From NCBI GenBank assembly GCA_031373545.1, contig JANMMT010000164.1, positions 1-15,947 on the forward strand: DNA of 15,947 nt. Reading direction: 5' to 3'. Origin of the DNA: JADCCX01 sp031373545. Its GTDB lineage: Bacteria; Pseudomonadota; Alphaproteobacteria; Rhizobiales; Beijerinckiaceae. Shown one piece after another: positions 1 to 7,441 of this stretch. How positions within the stretch are numbered: position 1 is the first letter of the stretch; each line of letters opens with the position of its first letter. The notes below the pieces were generated by a model, which worked only from the letters and a program-made list of their open reading frames with translations, was not told the origin of the DNA and did no database searches. A program made the position numbers and the translations under genes.

Positions 1-12
1 GGCAAAATATGC

Positions 13-42
13 AGCGGAAGCAAACCGGGGGCTGCTTCCGCT
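13..42. terminator. Stem-loop near the left edge, possible bidirectional terminator
   Basis: A perfect 10-bp inverted repeat (AGCGGAAGCA at 13-22, TGCTTCCGCT at 33-42) encloses a 10-nt loop. On the plus strand TTATT follows. On the minus strand, past purH, GCATATTTT follows. It could end transcription of purH or of a gene left of the window, but the T-runs are short and interrupted. A second dyad (CCGCTT at 38-43 with AAGCGG at 53-58) would compete with the right arm. The structure is visible; its role is inferred. Confidence 0.4.
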
Positions 43-186
43 TTATTCAGCGAAGCGGAGGAAACCGGTAACTGTCCCCGCTTTGCGGGCAGGATATGGC
101 AAAATGATGAGGCAAGCTATTGATGCAATTGATATCATGTCCCCGTAATTCCATTTTTTATTTCGTTGCTATATATTCCCATCCCC
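43..186. other. Gene-free, AT-richer stretch downstream of purH with short repeats
   Basis: No convincing coding region is seen. The stretch holds a small hairpin (CCCGC-TTT-GCGGG near 76-88) and two copies of TGTCCCCG (73-80 and 139-146). The first is preceded by GTAAC and the second followed by TAATTCC. The string GGCAAAAT at 98-105 also occurs at 1-8. The contexts of the TGTCCCCG copies resemble short intergenic repeats seen near REP-associated Y1 transposases in other proteobacteria, but no transposase is present here. The stretch is AT-richer than the flanking genes. Confidence 0.4.
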
Positions 187-1779
187 TCAATGCCGGAAGT
201 GCCTGACCCCCGTCATCACCATCGCCAACCCCGCTTGGTCGGCGGCGGCGATCACCTCGTCGTCGCGCATGCTGCCGCCGGGCTGGATCACGGCGGTCGC
301 ACCCGCCTCGGCGGCGGCGAGCAAGCCATCCGCGAAGGGGAAGAACGCGTCTGAGGCCACCACCGCGCCCTTGGCCAGGCTTTCGGCAAGACCTGAAGCT
401 TTGGCGGCTTCCATCGCCTTCCACGCCGCGATGCGTGAACTGTCCACCCGGCTCATCTGCCCCGCGCCGATGCCGACGGTCGCGCCGTCCCGCGCATAGA
501 CAATCGCGTTGGATTTGATGTGCTTGGCCACGCGGAAGGCAAAGCGCAGGTCTTTGAGTTCATCATCCGTGGGCGCACGCTTCGTCACCACGCGCAGCAC
601 CATGTCATCCACCACGGCGGCGTCACGATCCTGCACCAACAGGCCACCCGCCACGGTGCGGACGCTGAGCCCCGACGCCCGCACATCGGGCAGGCCGCCG
701 GTCAGCAGCAGGCGCAGGTTCTTCTTCGCGGCGACGATGGCAATGGCTTCGGGCGTGGCATCGGGCGCAATGATCACCTCGGTGAAGACCTCCGTGATCG
801 CCTTGGCGGCCTCGGCGTCCAGCGTGCGGTTCATGGCCACGATGCCGCCGAAGGCCGACACAGGGTCGCAGCGCAGCGCGCGGGCATAGGCCTCCTGCAG
901 GGTCGCGCCTTCGGCCACGCCGCAGGGGTTGGCATGCTTGATGATGGCGATGGCCGCGGTGCGCGCGGGGTCAAACTCCGCCACCAGTTCAAACGCCGCA
1001 TCGGTGTCGTTGAGGTTGTTAAAGGAGAGCTGCTTGCCCTGCACCTGCCGCGCCGTGGCAATGCCAATGCGCTGCTCCGGCGTGGTGTAGAACGCGGCCT
1101 TCTGGTGCGGGTTCTCGCCGTAGCGCAAAGCCTCCTGCAACGCACCGCCGATGGCGCGGAAGGCAGGCGCTTCTATGGAGAGCGTGCCCGCGAACCAGTT
1201 GGAGATGGCAGCGTCATAGGCCGCTGTGCGCGCATAGGCCTTCTGCGCCAGGGTGCGGCGCAGGGTTTGCGTGGTGGACCCCTTGTGGGTGTCGAGATCC
1301 GCCAGCACGGCGGCATAATCGGCGGTGTCAACGACCACGGTCACATCATCGTGGTTTTTGGCGGCCGCGCGGATCATGGCCGGGCCGCCGATGTCGATGT
1401 TCTCGATGCATTCATTAAAATCCGCGCCCTTTTGCACGGTCGCCTCGAACGGGTAGAGGTTCACCACCAGAAGGTCGATCGGCTCGATGCCATGGGCAAA
1501 CATCGCTGCCTGGTGCACCGGGTTCAGGCGCACGCCCAGCAGGCCGCCATGCACCTTGGGGTGCAGCGTTTTCACGCGGCCATCCATGATCTCGGGAAAG
1601 CCCGTCACATCGGAAACATCCGTGACAGGCAGGCCCGCATCCGCCAGCATCTTGCAGGTGCCGCCTGTGGAAATCAGGGCAATGCCGCGCTCCGAGAGCG
1701 CCTGGGCGAATTCGAGAAGTCCGGTCTTGTCAGAGACGGAAAGCAGCGCGCGTTGCACGGCGCGAAGTTGAGTGGGCAT
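187..1779 (-). CDS. purH: Bifunctional AICAR transformylase / IMP cyclohydrolase
   Basis: Catalyses the last two steps of de novo IMP synthesis in the cytoplasm: formyl transfer from 10-formyl-THF to AICAR, then ring closure. The protein is 530 aa from the chosen start, close to the 529 aa of E. coli PurH. The N-terminal MGS-like cyclohydrolase domain (about 1-145) shows STGGT, KTLHPKVHGG and ENIDIGGP. The transformylase domain follows with QVQGKQLSFNN, KHANPCG (281-287, the catalytic Lys-His pair of the family), SAFGGI, SNAIVYARDG, GAGQMSRVDS, SDAFFPF and IQPGGSMRDDE. It ends in the typical RHFRH. I chose ATG at 1779 because homologs start a few residues before RALLSVSDK. An in-frame TTG at 1791 would add four residues. 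It is the last gene of the minus-strand cluster, about 60 bp after the heparinase-like gene. No purine-responsive element was recognised. Confidence 0.97.
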   Translation of the reverse strand: MPTQLRAVQRALLSVSDKTGLLEFAQALSERGIALISTGGTCKMLADAGLPVTDVSDVTGFPEIMDGRVKTLHPKVHGGLLGVRLNPVHQAAMFAHGIEPIDLLVVNLYPFEATVQKGADFNECIENIDIGGPAMIRAAAKNHDDVTVVVDTADYAAVLADLDTHKGSTTQTLRRTLAQKAYARTAAYDAAISNWFAGTLSIEAPAFRAIGGALQEALRYGENPHQKAAFYTTPEQRIGIATARQVQGKQLSFNNLNDTDAAFELVAEFDPARTAAIAIIKHANPCGVAEGATLQEAYARALRCDPVSAFGGIVAMNRTLDAEAAKAITEVFTEVIIAPDATPEAIAIVAAKKNLRLLLTGGLPDVRASGLSVRTVAGGLLVQDRDAAVVDDMVLRVVTKRAPTDDELKDLRFAFRVAKHIKSNAIVYARDGATVGIGAGQMSRVDSSRIAAWKAMEAAKASGLAESLAKGAVVASDAFFPFADGLLAAAEAGATAVIQPGGSMRDDEVIAAADQAGLAMVMTGVRHFRH

Positions 1780-1841
1780 CAGCACGTCCAAGTCAGAGGT
1801 CAGCTGAAGGCGCGGTTAGCACGATGTTTTGACGACGGCCA

Positions 1842-3530
1842 TCATTGCTTGCGGATTTGACGCAGGCTCCAGGCCACGCTGGCATGGGTTCGCAATGTGG
1901 TGAACACGACGATCTGGCTGGTGCGGCGCAGGGCATCTGCGCTGGCGAAGAGAATGCTCTCTTCCAGCACGAGGGCCATATCACGGGCCTCGAAGCTCCA
2001 GCTCTGGCCGCCTGGCAGGTCCAGAATGGCCTGCTTCGCATCCGGGGAGAGAGATGGCTTGATCTGCGGGTGCAGATGAAATCGCAGTGCAAAAGGGGCG
2101 TCGGGGTGCTTGCCATCACTGCGCAGCGTGTCGGCTCCCTCCAGCCGCAAGCCATCCACGGAGAGCGCGAGGCGGCGCTGGTGAATGAGACCATGGCTCT
2201 TGCCATACCCATCATGCTCGATGATGATCTCCGTGCCGTCCGCACGCACAGCGCGTTGGACCGAGACATGCCGCGGGCCGTTCACCCACTGCTCGCCAAG
2301 CGCCGCCCCACCCAGCGCAGGGCGACGGAAGCGCCCGATGGTCTGGTCATCCACCACGAGCGTGGTATGCGCCGCCGTGAGCCGCGCGAAGGGCAGCACA
2401 TCCGTGCGATGGGCGGGCGGCACGCCGCAGTTGATGAAAATGCGCTGCTGATCCGCTGAAAACTCGAAAGCCGCAGGTGCCGCATGGGCGCGCCGCGCAT
2501 GGGGCGGCCGCACGGCTTTGCCTGCATCTGCAATCAACACGCTGCCGTTCGCCTCGATGCGCTGATATCCCGTGTAGGGCGCTTCACCGGGTGCGCCGGC
2601 CATGACATCATCCTGGGCGATCACGGCGGCCACAAGGCCCGTGCGTGTCACGGACATGCCGTTGAACAGCGCCAGAGAGCCGTCGGTATGGCGCATCATG
2701 CGCAGCATCAACATCATGCGGTCAATGGCGGAGACAACCGATTGCGGTGTCTGGATGCGCCGATAGGCAAAGGCAAGCTTGAGTGGCAGGAGATCGACCA
2801 GCAGGTCCATCACCACACCCGGATTGCGGCTGACATGCCCGCCATCGGGCAGGATCTGCGCGTCCAGCACATTACAGAGGCGCGCGGTGGCCGCCCGCAG
2901 GTCCGCCTCCCGCTCGGATGCCGCCAACGTGGCGCTGGTCAGGGCGATCTGAATCAGCAACTGCAATTCGGTCGGCGGCGCGGCGATGAGCGCCCGTTCC
3001 AAGCGTCGGGTTTCCTGCCCAAGTGCTTTGAGAAACGTGCGGTAAAAAGTGGCATCGGCCTTGTCGAGCAGCAAGGGTGATTGGCTGATCCAGGAGAGCA
3101 CCCGGCGCGCCGTGACTGCGGGCTCGGCCGCAACACCCTCCGGTGTGCCGCGCGTCACAGCAATCCAGTCGGACACCAGCGCACGCCCATTGGTCTTGGC
3201 CAGCATGGTTTCCGCCGCACGCAAGTGGCGCAGCCAGCTGAAACCATGCAGTTCGGCGGCAAAAGCTTCTGATGGCGCCTCCAGCTCGAAGGGCGAGCGC
3301 CCATGCGTTTCCAGGAGCTTGCCTGCAAATTTCAGATGGCCGGCATAAATCTCGGCAGCAATTGTGGGGTCGGACGTGCGCAGATCCTGCGGCGCCATGA
3401 TCAGCCGCTCAGGTGTGCGCCCGCCCGTTGGCTTGAGCACACGGTGCAGCCCGGCCTTGACCCGCCGCAGGCCATGGCGGGCCGACGTGCCGGACAAACC
3501 CGCATTCAACGTGATCCGCTTCGATGTCAC
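1842..3530 (-). CDS. Heparinase II/III family protein
   Basis: About 562 aa, with no evident signal peptide or membrane segment. Segments typical of the alphaproteobacterial heparinase II/III-like group are visible (numbered from the longer start at 3548): APQDLRTSDP (52-61), HGRSPFELE (82-90), FSWLRHLRAAET (103-114), LPDGGHVSRNPG (233-244), HTDGSLALFNGM (287-298), ANGSVLIADAG (333-343) and, in the C-terminal beta-rich part, HDGYGKSHGLIHQR. The family includes polysaccharide lyases, but the substrate of this subgroup is not known to me, and the lack of a secretion signal argues against simple extracellular polysaccharide breakdown. Start choice: GTG at 3530 has GGGAG five bases upstream; GTG at 3548 has no obvious ribosome site. 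It sits between rsmB (about 58 bp upstream) and purH, an order I recall from many alphaproteobacteria. A biosynthetic or cell-envelope role would be speculation. Confidence 0.88.
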   Translation of the reverse strand: MTSKRITLNAGLSGTSARHGLRRVKAGLHRVLKPTGGRTPERLIMAPQDLRTSDPTIAAEIYAGHLKFAGKLLETHGRSPFELEAPSEAFAAELHGFSWLRHLRAAETMLAKTNGRALVSDWIAVTRGTPEGVAAEPAVTARRVLSWISQSPLLLDKADATFYRTFLKALGQETRRLERALIAAPPTELQLLIQIALTSATLAASEREADLRAATARLCNVLDAQILPDGGHVSRNPGVVMDLLVDLLPLKLAFAYRRIQTPQSVVSAIDRMMLMLRMMRHTDGSLALFNGMSVTRTGLVAAVIAQDDVMAGAPGEAPYTGYQRIEANGSVLIADAGKAVRPPHARRAHAAPAAFEFSADQQRIFINCGVPPAHRTDVLPFARLTAAHTTLVVDDQTIGRFRRPALGGAALGEQWVNGPRHVSVQRAVRADGTEIIIEHDGYGKSHGLIHQRRLALSVDGLRLEGADTLRSDGKHPDAPFALRFHLHPQIKPSLSPDAKQAILDLPGGQSWSFEARDMALVLEESILFASADALRRTSQIVVFTTLRTHASVAWSLRQIRKQ

Positions 3531-3588
3531 TGATACTCCCGGGGCCACTCTCAGCGGGTGGTTCGAATGTGGTGCGCAGACTAGCTTC

Positions 3589-4941
3589 TCACGCGCGCCT
3601 TACAAGGCGTGCGGCAAAAAAGCCGTCCAGTCCTGCCAATCTGTGCACAGCATGTGGCAGATGCGAAGGCAGGCAACGCAGATCACCACTGGCTGAAATC
3701 AATTCGGATAACCCGCCAACCTCGTCTTGTGTGACAGGGTCGCGAGAAAAGACGGGGTGACTGGCCAGAAAACGTTCCACCTGCTGCTCGCCTTCTTCGG
3801 GTTCCAGCGAACAGGTGGCATATACGAGCGTCCCGCCTGGCTTCACGAGGTCTGCCGCATGCGCGAGCAGCCGGCCCTGCGCGGCGCTGAGTTTCAGCAC
3901 ATCCTCTAGTGTCTTGCTCCAGGCCACATCCGGGTGTCGGCGCAAGGTGCCCGTGGCGGAGCATGGCGCATCCAGCAGCACCGCATCCGCCGCCTCGCCC
4001 GCAAAGGTCTCGGCTGTGCCCATATGGGTGGTGACGGTGAGGCCAAGGCGCAGCATGTTGGCGTTGAGCCGCTCCATGCGCTGCGCAGACCGATCAATAG
4101 CGATGACATCCGCTCCGGTAGCCGCCAATTGGGCCGTCTTGCCGCCTGGCGCGGCGCACAGATCCAGCACGCGCTGGCCCGGCCTGGCGCGCAGGAGGCG
4201 GGCAGGAATGGCAGCTGCTGCATCCTGCACCCACCAGGCGCCTTCATCAAAACCCGGCAGTTGCGGCACGGATGTGCGCACGGTCAGCCGCAGCGAGCCC
4301 GTGGGCAGGAGTGTCGCGCCCAATTGCTCGGCCCAATGCGCGGCATCAGCCCGCACGGTGAGGTCGATGGCAGGCTCGTTCCCATGCGCTGCCGCAATCG
4401 CCTGTGCCGTCTCCAGCCCGTAGGTGCGGGTCCAGCGCGCGGCCAGCCAGCCCGGCGTATCCGTATCAAGCGGATGGGACGCATCCAGAATTGCTGTTTT
4501 TTCAGCGGCGATGCGGCGCAGCACCGCGTTGGCCAAATCCGTGAAATGTTTGGCATGGGCATCTTCGCGCACCAGATCGACGGTCGTGTCCACGGCGGCA
4601 TGCACCGCGGTTTCCAGCACGAGGATCTGTGCGCAGCCCGCAATGAGATAGGCTTCCAGCCGGCCGGATTTCGGCGGCAAGCCGCGCGTCATCCGCTCGG
4701 CCAGCGCCTTGCGAATGGTGCCAAGGCGGCGAAAGGCGGATGTCGCGACGGCGCGGGTCAGGCCCCGGTCATTGGGCGCCAGCGCCTGATACTCGGGCCG
4801 CGCCGACAGGCTTTCCAGCCGCTCATCCAGCGGCAGGCGGCGGCTCATCACCTCCGCGATCACCTCCGCAGCAAGCCGGCGCGCCGTCAGGCCGTCGACA
4901 CGGGCCGGTTTCTGTTGGGTTTGAGTCGGCATCGGTCCCAT
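3589..4941 (-). CDS. rsmB: 16S rRNA (cytosine-5-)-methyltransferase RsmB/Sun family
   Basis: SAM-dependent m5C methyltransferase, expected to act on 16S rRNA (C967 in E. coli) before 30S assembly. The 450-aa protein has an N-terminal NusB-like RNA-binding domain (about 15-150, containing LANAVLRRIA). The Rossmann catalytic domain follows: motif I VLDLCAAPGGKT (258-269), AIDRSAQRMERL (281-292), motif IV DAPCSATG (324-331, C327) and motif VI ATCSLEPEE (375-383, C377, the usual nucleophile). The C-terminal block is GLDGFFAARL. All key residues are present. The ATG at 4941 directly abuts the TGA of the upstream pseudouridine synthase gene (TGAATG), which suggests translational coupling. A second in-frame ATG lies at 4932. 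RsmB itself is a confident call; the exact target base in this organism is inferred from the family. Confidence 0.95.
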   Translation of the reverse strand: MGPMPTQTQQKPARVDGLTARRLAAEVIAEVMSRRLPLDERLESLSARPEYQALAPNDRGLTRAVATSAFRRLGTIRKALAERMTRGLPPKSGRLEAYLIAGCAQILVLETAVHAAVDTTVDLVREDAHAKHFTDLANAVLRRIAAEKTAILDASHPLDTDTPGWLAARWTRTYGLETAQAIAAAHGNEPAIDLTVRADAAHWAEQLGATLLPTGSLRLTVRTSVPQLPGFDEGAWWVQDAAAAIPARLLRARPGQRVLDLCAAPGGKTAQLAATGADVIAIDRSAQRMERLNANMLRLGLTVTTHMGTAETFAGEAADAVLLDAPCSATGTLRRHPDVAWSKTLEDVLKLSAAQGRLLAHAADLVKPGGTLVYATCSLEPEEGEQQVERFLASHPVFSRDPVTQDEVGGLSELISASGDLRCLPSHLPHAVHRLAGLDGFFAARLVRRA

Positions 4942-5634
4942 TCAAGCCTGCCATCCGCAGGCGCCCAGCAGCGTGTGCATGTGTTCGGGCGGCGCGGCAA
5001 CCGCATGAACCGGCCTCGCTCCATCAGAGGGCAGCGTGATCTCACGCGCGTGCAGGTGCATGTGCCTTGCGGCCGCCGTGGCCCTGTCACCGCCGTAGAT
5101 CACGTCCCCCGCAATCGGCGTGCCCAGATGCGCCGTATGCACGCGCAACTGATGGGTGCGACCTGTCTCGGGCCTCAGTTCCAGCCAGGTCAGGCCATCG
5201 GCGCGGCCCAGCACGCGCCAATGGGTGAGCGAAGCGTCTCCGGCAGGGTCGATCTTCATCCACCAACTGCGCCGTTCATGGCTGCGCCGGGCGAGCGGGG
5301 CATCGATGACGCCGGTGTCGCCGACAACCGCGCCCACAACCACCGCCCAATAGGTCTTGGCGGCGCGGCCTTCGCTGAACAGTTTGCCGAGCCGCGCCAG
5401 CGCCGCGCGCGAGCGGCCCAGCACGAGGCAGCCGGACGTGTCCTTGTCGAGCCGGTGCGCCAGCTCGGGGTTTACCGCCGCGCCAAACCGCAGATGCTCG
5501 AAATACTGATCCAGCGTCTCGCCGCCACCGGGTCCCTTGTGCACGGCAATGCCCGGCGGTTTGTCGAGGACGATCATATCCGCGTCCTTGTGAAGCACGC
5601 GGGCCAGCAGATCGGCGGGGTTTAACCTTGGCAT
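4942..5634 (-). CDS. RluA-family RNA pseudouridine synthase
   Basis: Isomerises uridine to pseudouridine in rRNA or tRNA. At 230 aa it is a catalytic domain only: it starts almost at the conserved VLHKDADMIVLDKPPG segment (13-28) and has no N-terminal S4 RNA-binding domain, so it is nearer RluA/TruC-like stand-alone enzymes than RluC/RluD. Motif II HRLDKDTSG (60-68) holds the catalytic Asp63. Further motifs are KTYWAVV (93-99), LRPETGRTHQLRVH (153-166) and the GDVIYGG and HMHLHA blocks. Start ATG at 5634; no strong ribosome site is visible. It is the first gene of the minus-strand cluster, overlapping nothing and running directly into rsmB. It is divergent from the DUF1674 gene across about 60 bp that must hold promoters both ways, though none is convincing. 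The target uridine cannot be told from sequence. Confidence 0.92.
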   Translation of the reverse strand: MPRLNPADLLARVLHKDADMIVLDKPPGIAVHKGPGGGETLDQYFEHLRFGAAVNPELAHRLDKDTSGCLVLGRSRAALARLGKLFSEGRAAKTYWAVVVGAVVGDTGVIDAPLARRSHERRSWWMKIDPAGDASLTHWRVLGRADGLTWLELRPETGRTHQLRVHTAHLGTPIAGDVIYGGDRATAAARHMHLHAREITLPSDGARPVHAVAAPPEHMHTLLGACGWQA

Positions 5635-5696
5635 AGAACGGGGCGTCGCCTAGTTATGCCCCATCGTCAACCCAATCCTGCCTCAAGTTGCCTGCC

Positions 5697-5957
5697 ATGG
5701 CCGATGACAAAGACATGCAAACCGCACCGATGGCTTTTTCGCCCCCAAATCCCGCTGTACCGGATCCTGCGGTACCGCCTGGAAAACCGCTGACGGACGC
5801 GGCCAGGCGGGCGCTGGCCGAAGCCGCAACGCGGCGCGAGGCGCAAGAGGTCCGCGAAGCGGCGCTGGCGAAGGATGCCGAGCTTCGCGGGCGGGGCGGG
5901 CTTGATCCCGTGCGCTACAATGACTGGGAAATCAAAGGGCTCACCAGCGATTTTTGA
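5697..5957 (+). CDS. DUF1674 / SDHAF4-like small protein
   Basis: An 86-aa protein whose last 20 residues (67-86) carry the signature of the DUF1674 family, to which the eukaryotic succinate dehydrogenase assembly factor SDHAF4 belongs: GGLDPVRYNDWE, then KGLTSDF at the C-terminus. In eukaryotes SDHAF4 binds the flavinated SdhA subunit. A similar role in bacteria is plausible but inferred, and no sdh genes lie in the window. The N-terminus is low complexity (Pro/Ala-rich), followed by a charged Ala/Arg/Glu-rich helix (about 33-62), as usual for the family. ATG at 5697 is preferred; an in-frame TTG at 5688 would add three residues. No clear Shine-Dalgarno sequence precedes either. It is divergent from the rluA-type gene, and tRNA-Thr follows 48 bp downstream. 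Confidence 0.85.
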   Translation: MADDKDMQTAPMAFSPPNPAVPDPAVPPGKPLTDAARRALAEAATRREAQEVREAALAKDAELRGRGGLDPVRYNDWEIKGLTSDF

Positions 5958-5964
5958 GCGCGGG

Positions 5965-5993
5965 TTGCACACCCTTGGTTTCGTCGCTATGGA
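5965..5993 (+). promoter_or_regulatory. Probable sigma70-type promoter of tRNA-Thr (and perhaps hom)
   Basis: A -35-like TTGCAC (5965-5970) and a -10-like TATGGA (5988-5993) are separated by exactly 17 bases. Position -10 lies 12 bp upstream of the mature tRNA 5' end, so initiation would leave a very short leader. It starts only eight bases after the DUF1674 stop codon. Spacing and location are visible; activity is inferred. Confidence 0.55.
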
Positions 5994-6005
5994 ACCGACA
6001 CGAAG

Positions 6006-6081
6006 GCCGCTTTAGCTCAGCTGGTAGAGCACCTCATTCGTAATGAGGGGGTCGGGGGTTCGAATCCCTCAAGCGGCACCA
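6006..6081 (+). tRNA. tRNA-Thr (anticodon CGT)
   Basis: Folds as a 76-nt cloverleaf with encoded CCA. The acceptor GCCGCTT pairs with AAGCGGC. The D arm is GCTC/GAGC. The anticodon stem CCTCA/TGAGG holds loop TTCGTAA, so the anticodon is CGT, reading ACG (Thr). The T stem GGGGG/CCCTC has one G-T pair and the T loop is TTCGAAT. The discriminator base is A. It lies 60 bp upstream of hom with no terminator between them. Confidence 0.97.
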
Positions 6082-6141
6082 TTCCCTCCGATCTGGCCTT
6101 GCCTCCCTTGCCTTTATTTTCTTGCCTTGCCTGAGCCCCCC

Positions 6142-7440
6142 ATGCCTGATGCTTCTCCTCTCCGCCTCGCCATCGCCGGATTGGGCACCGTCGGCGCAGC
6201 CGTGGCGCGCCATGTCCTTGATCGGCAGAGCGCGTTCTCGATGCGGTCGGGTCGGTCCGTCGAGCTGGTCGCCGTGAGCGCACGGGACCGGAGCCGCGAG
6301 CGGGGCCTGGACCTTTCAGGTGTCACATGGTTCGCTGATCCTCTCGCCATGGCGCGCGAGGCGCAAGCTGACATCTTCGTCGAACTGATCGGCGGCACGG
6401 GCGACCCTGCGAAATCGGCGGTGGAAACAGCGCTCGCGCGTGGCCTTCATGTCGTCACGGCCAACAAGGCCTTGCTGGCCGCCCATGGCACCAGTCTGTC
6501 CCGGTTGGCGGAAACCAAGGGTGCCGCGCTGAAGTTCGAGGCGGCCGTCGCAGGCGGCATTCCCGTGATCAAGGCGCTGCGCGAGGCAATGGCCGGCAAC
6601 AGCATCCGCCGCGTCTCGGGGATCATGAATGGCACCTGCAACTACATTCTCAGCCGCATGGAGGCGGAAAGTCTGACCTTTGCCCAGTGCCTGAAGGCCG
6701 CGCAGGAGCTGGGCTACGCCGAGGCGGACCCCACCTTCGATGTGGAGGGCTATGACACGGCCCACAAACTGGCGCTGCTCACCGCCTTGGCCTTCGGCAC
6801 CGAGGTGGATGCGGACGCGATTTACGTGGAAGGCATTTCCAATGTCGCGCCGCTTGATCTCAAGATGGCGGAAGAGCTGGGCTATCGCATCAAGCTGCTC
6901 GGCGTGGCCGAGCGCACCCCGGCAGGTGTGGAGCAGCGGGTCCACCCGACCATGGTGCCGCGCACGGCGCAGATCGCGCAGGTCATGGGCGTGCTCAACG
7001 CCGTCAGCATCAACGCGGAACCTGTGGGCGAGCTGACCTTTGTCGGCCCCGGCGCAGGCGGGGGTGCAACGGCCTCAGCCGTGCTGGCGGACATCGCCGA
7101 TGTGGCGCGCGGCGATATCGGCCCCGCCTTTGGCCGCAGTGCCGACCGGCTGGACAAGCCCGTGCGCGCACCCATGCAACGCCATGAGGGCGGATACTAC
7201 GTGCGTCTGATGGCGCTCGACCGCAAAGGCGTGTTCGCGACCATCGCCGGCACGATGGCTGAACATGGCATCAGCCTCGAATCCATCATCCAGAAGGGCG
7301 CCCCGCAGTTGCCGACCGTTCCGGTGGTCTTGATCACCCATGCCACGACCGAGCACCTGATCCGCGCCGCAGTGGCGGCCATTGCCGAGCAGGGCGTGCT
7401 TGACGGCCCGCCCCAGGTGATCCGCATGGAACGGGGCTGA
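6142..7440 (+). CDS. hom: Homoserine dehydrogenase
   Basis: NAD(P)-dependent reduction of aspartate semialdehyde to homoserine, the branch point to threonine and methionine. The 432-aa protein starts at the ATG giving MPDASPLRLAIAGLGTVG. An upstream in-frame ATG at 6043 lies inside tRNA-Thr and is rejected. Domains: Rossmann nucleotide-binding (GLGTVG at 13-18, TANKALLA at 107-114), catalytic/dimerisation (EAAVAGGIPVI at 133-143, GIMNGTCNYIL at 160-170, EADPTFDVEGYDTAHKL at 194-210 with the family's catalytic Lys209), and a C-terminal ACT domain (about 351-430, YYVRLMALDRKGVF), which implies allosteric control, by threonine in relatives. It is monofunctional, without an aspartokinase domain. 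No purine-rich ribosome site precedes the start; the leader is pyrimidine-rich with four TTGCCT copies. The DUF1624 gene starts one base after the stop. Confidence 0.97.
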   Translation: MPDASPLRLAIAGLGTVGAAVARHVLDRQSAFSMRSGRSVELVAVSARDRSRERGLDLSGVTWFADPLAMAREAQADIFVELIGGTGDPAKSAVETALARGLHVVTANKALLAAHGTSLSRLAETKGAALKFEAAVAGGIPVIKALREAMAGNSIRRVSGIMNGTCNYILSRMEAESLTFAQCLKAAQELGYAEADPTFDVEGYDTAHKLALLTALAFGTEVDADAIYVEGISNVAPLDLKMAEELGYRIKLLGVAERTPAGVEQRVHPTMVPRTAQIAQVMGVLNAVSINAEPVGELTFVGPGAGGGATASAVLADIADVARGDIGPAFGRSADRLDKPVRAPMQRHEGGYYVRLMALDRKGVFATIAGTMAEHGISLESIIQKGAPQLPTVPVVLITHATTEHLIRAAVAAIAEQGVLDGPPQVIRMERG

Positions 7441-7441
7441 G

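Noticed and set aside
520..1860. Long open frame of 446 codons on the plus strand
   Set aside because: It is antisense to purH in GC-rich DNA, its translation has no recognisable family, and purH motifs are intact on the other strand.
3934..5625. Long open frame of 563 codons on the plus strand
   Set aside because: It runs antisense across rsmB and the RluA-type gene, is rich in Arg/Gly/His, and shows no domain. It is a by-product of codon bias.
6043..6141. Possible N-terminal extension of homoserine dehydrogenase
   Set aside because: The extension would begin inside tRNA-Thr and reads as unrelated Pro/Leu-rich sequence. Homologs begin just before the GLGTVG loop.
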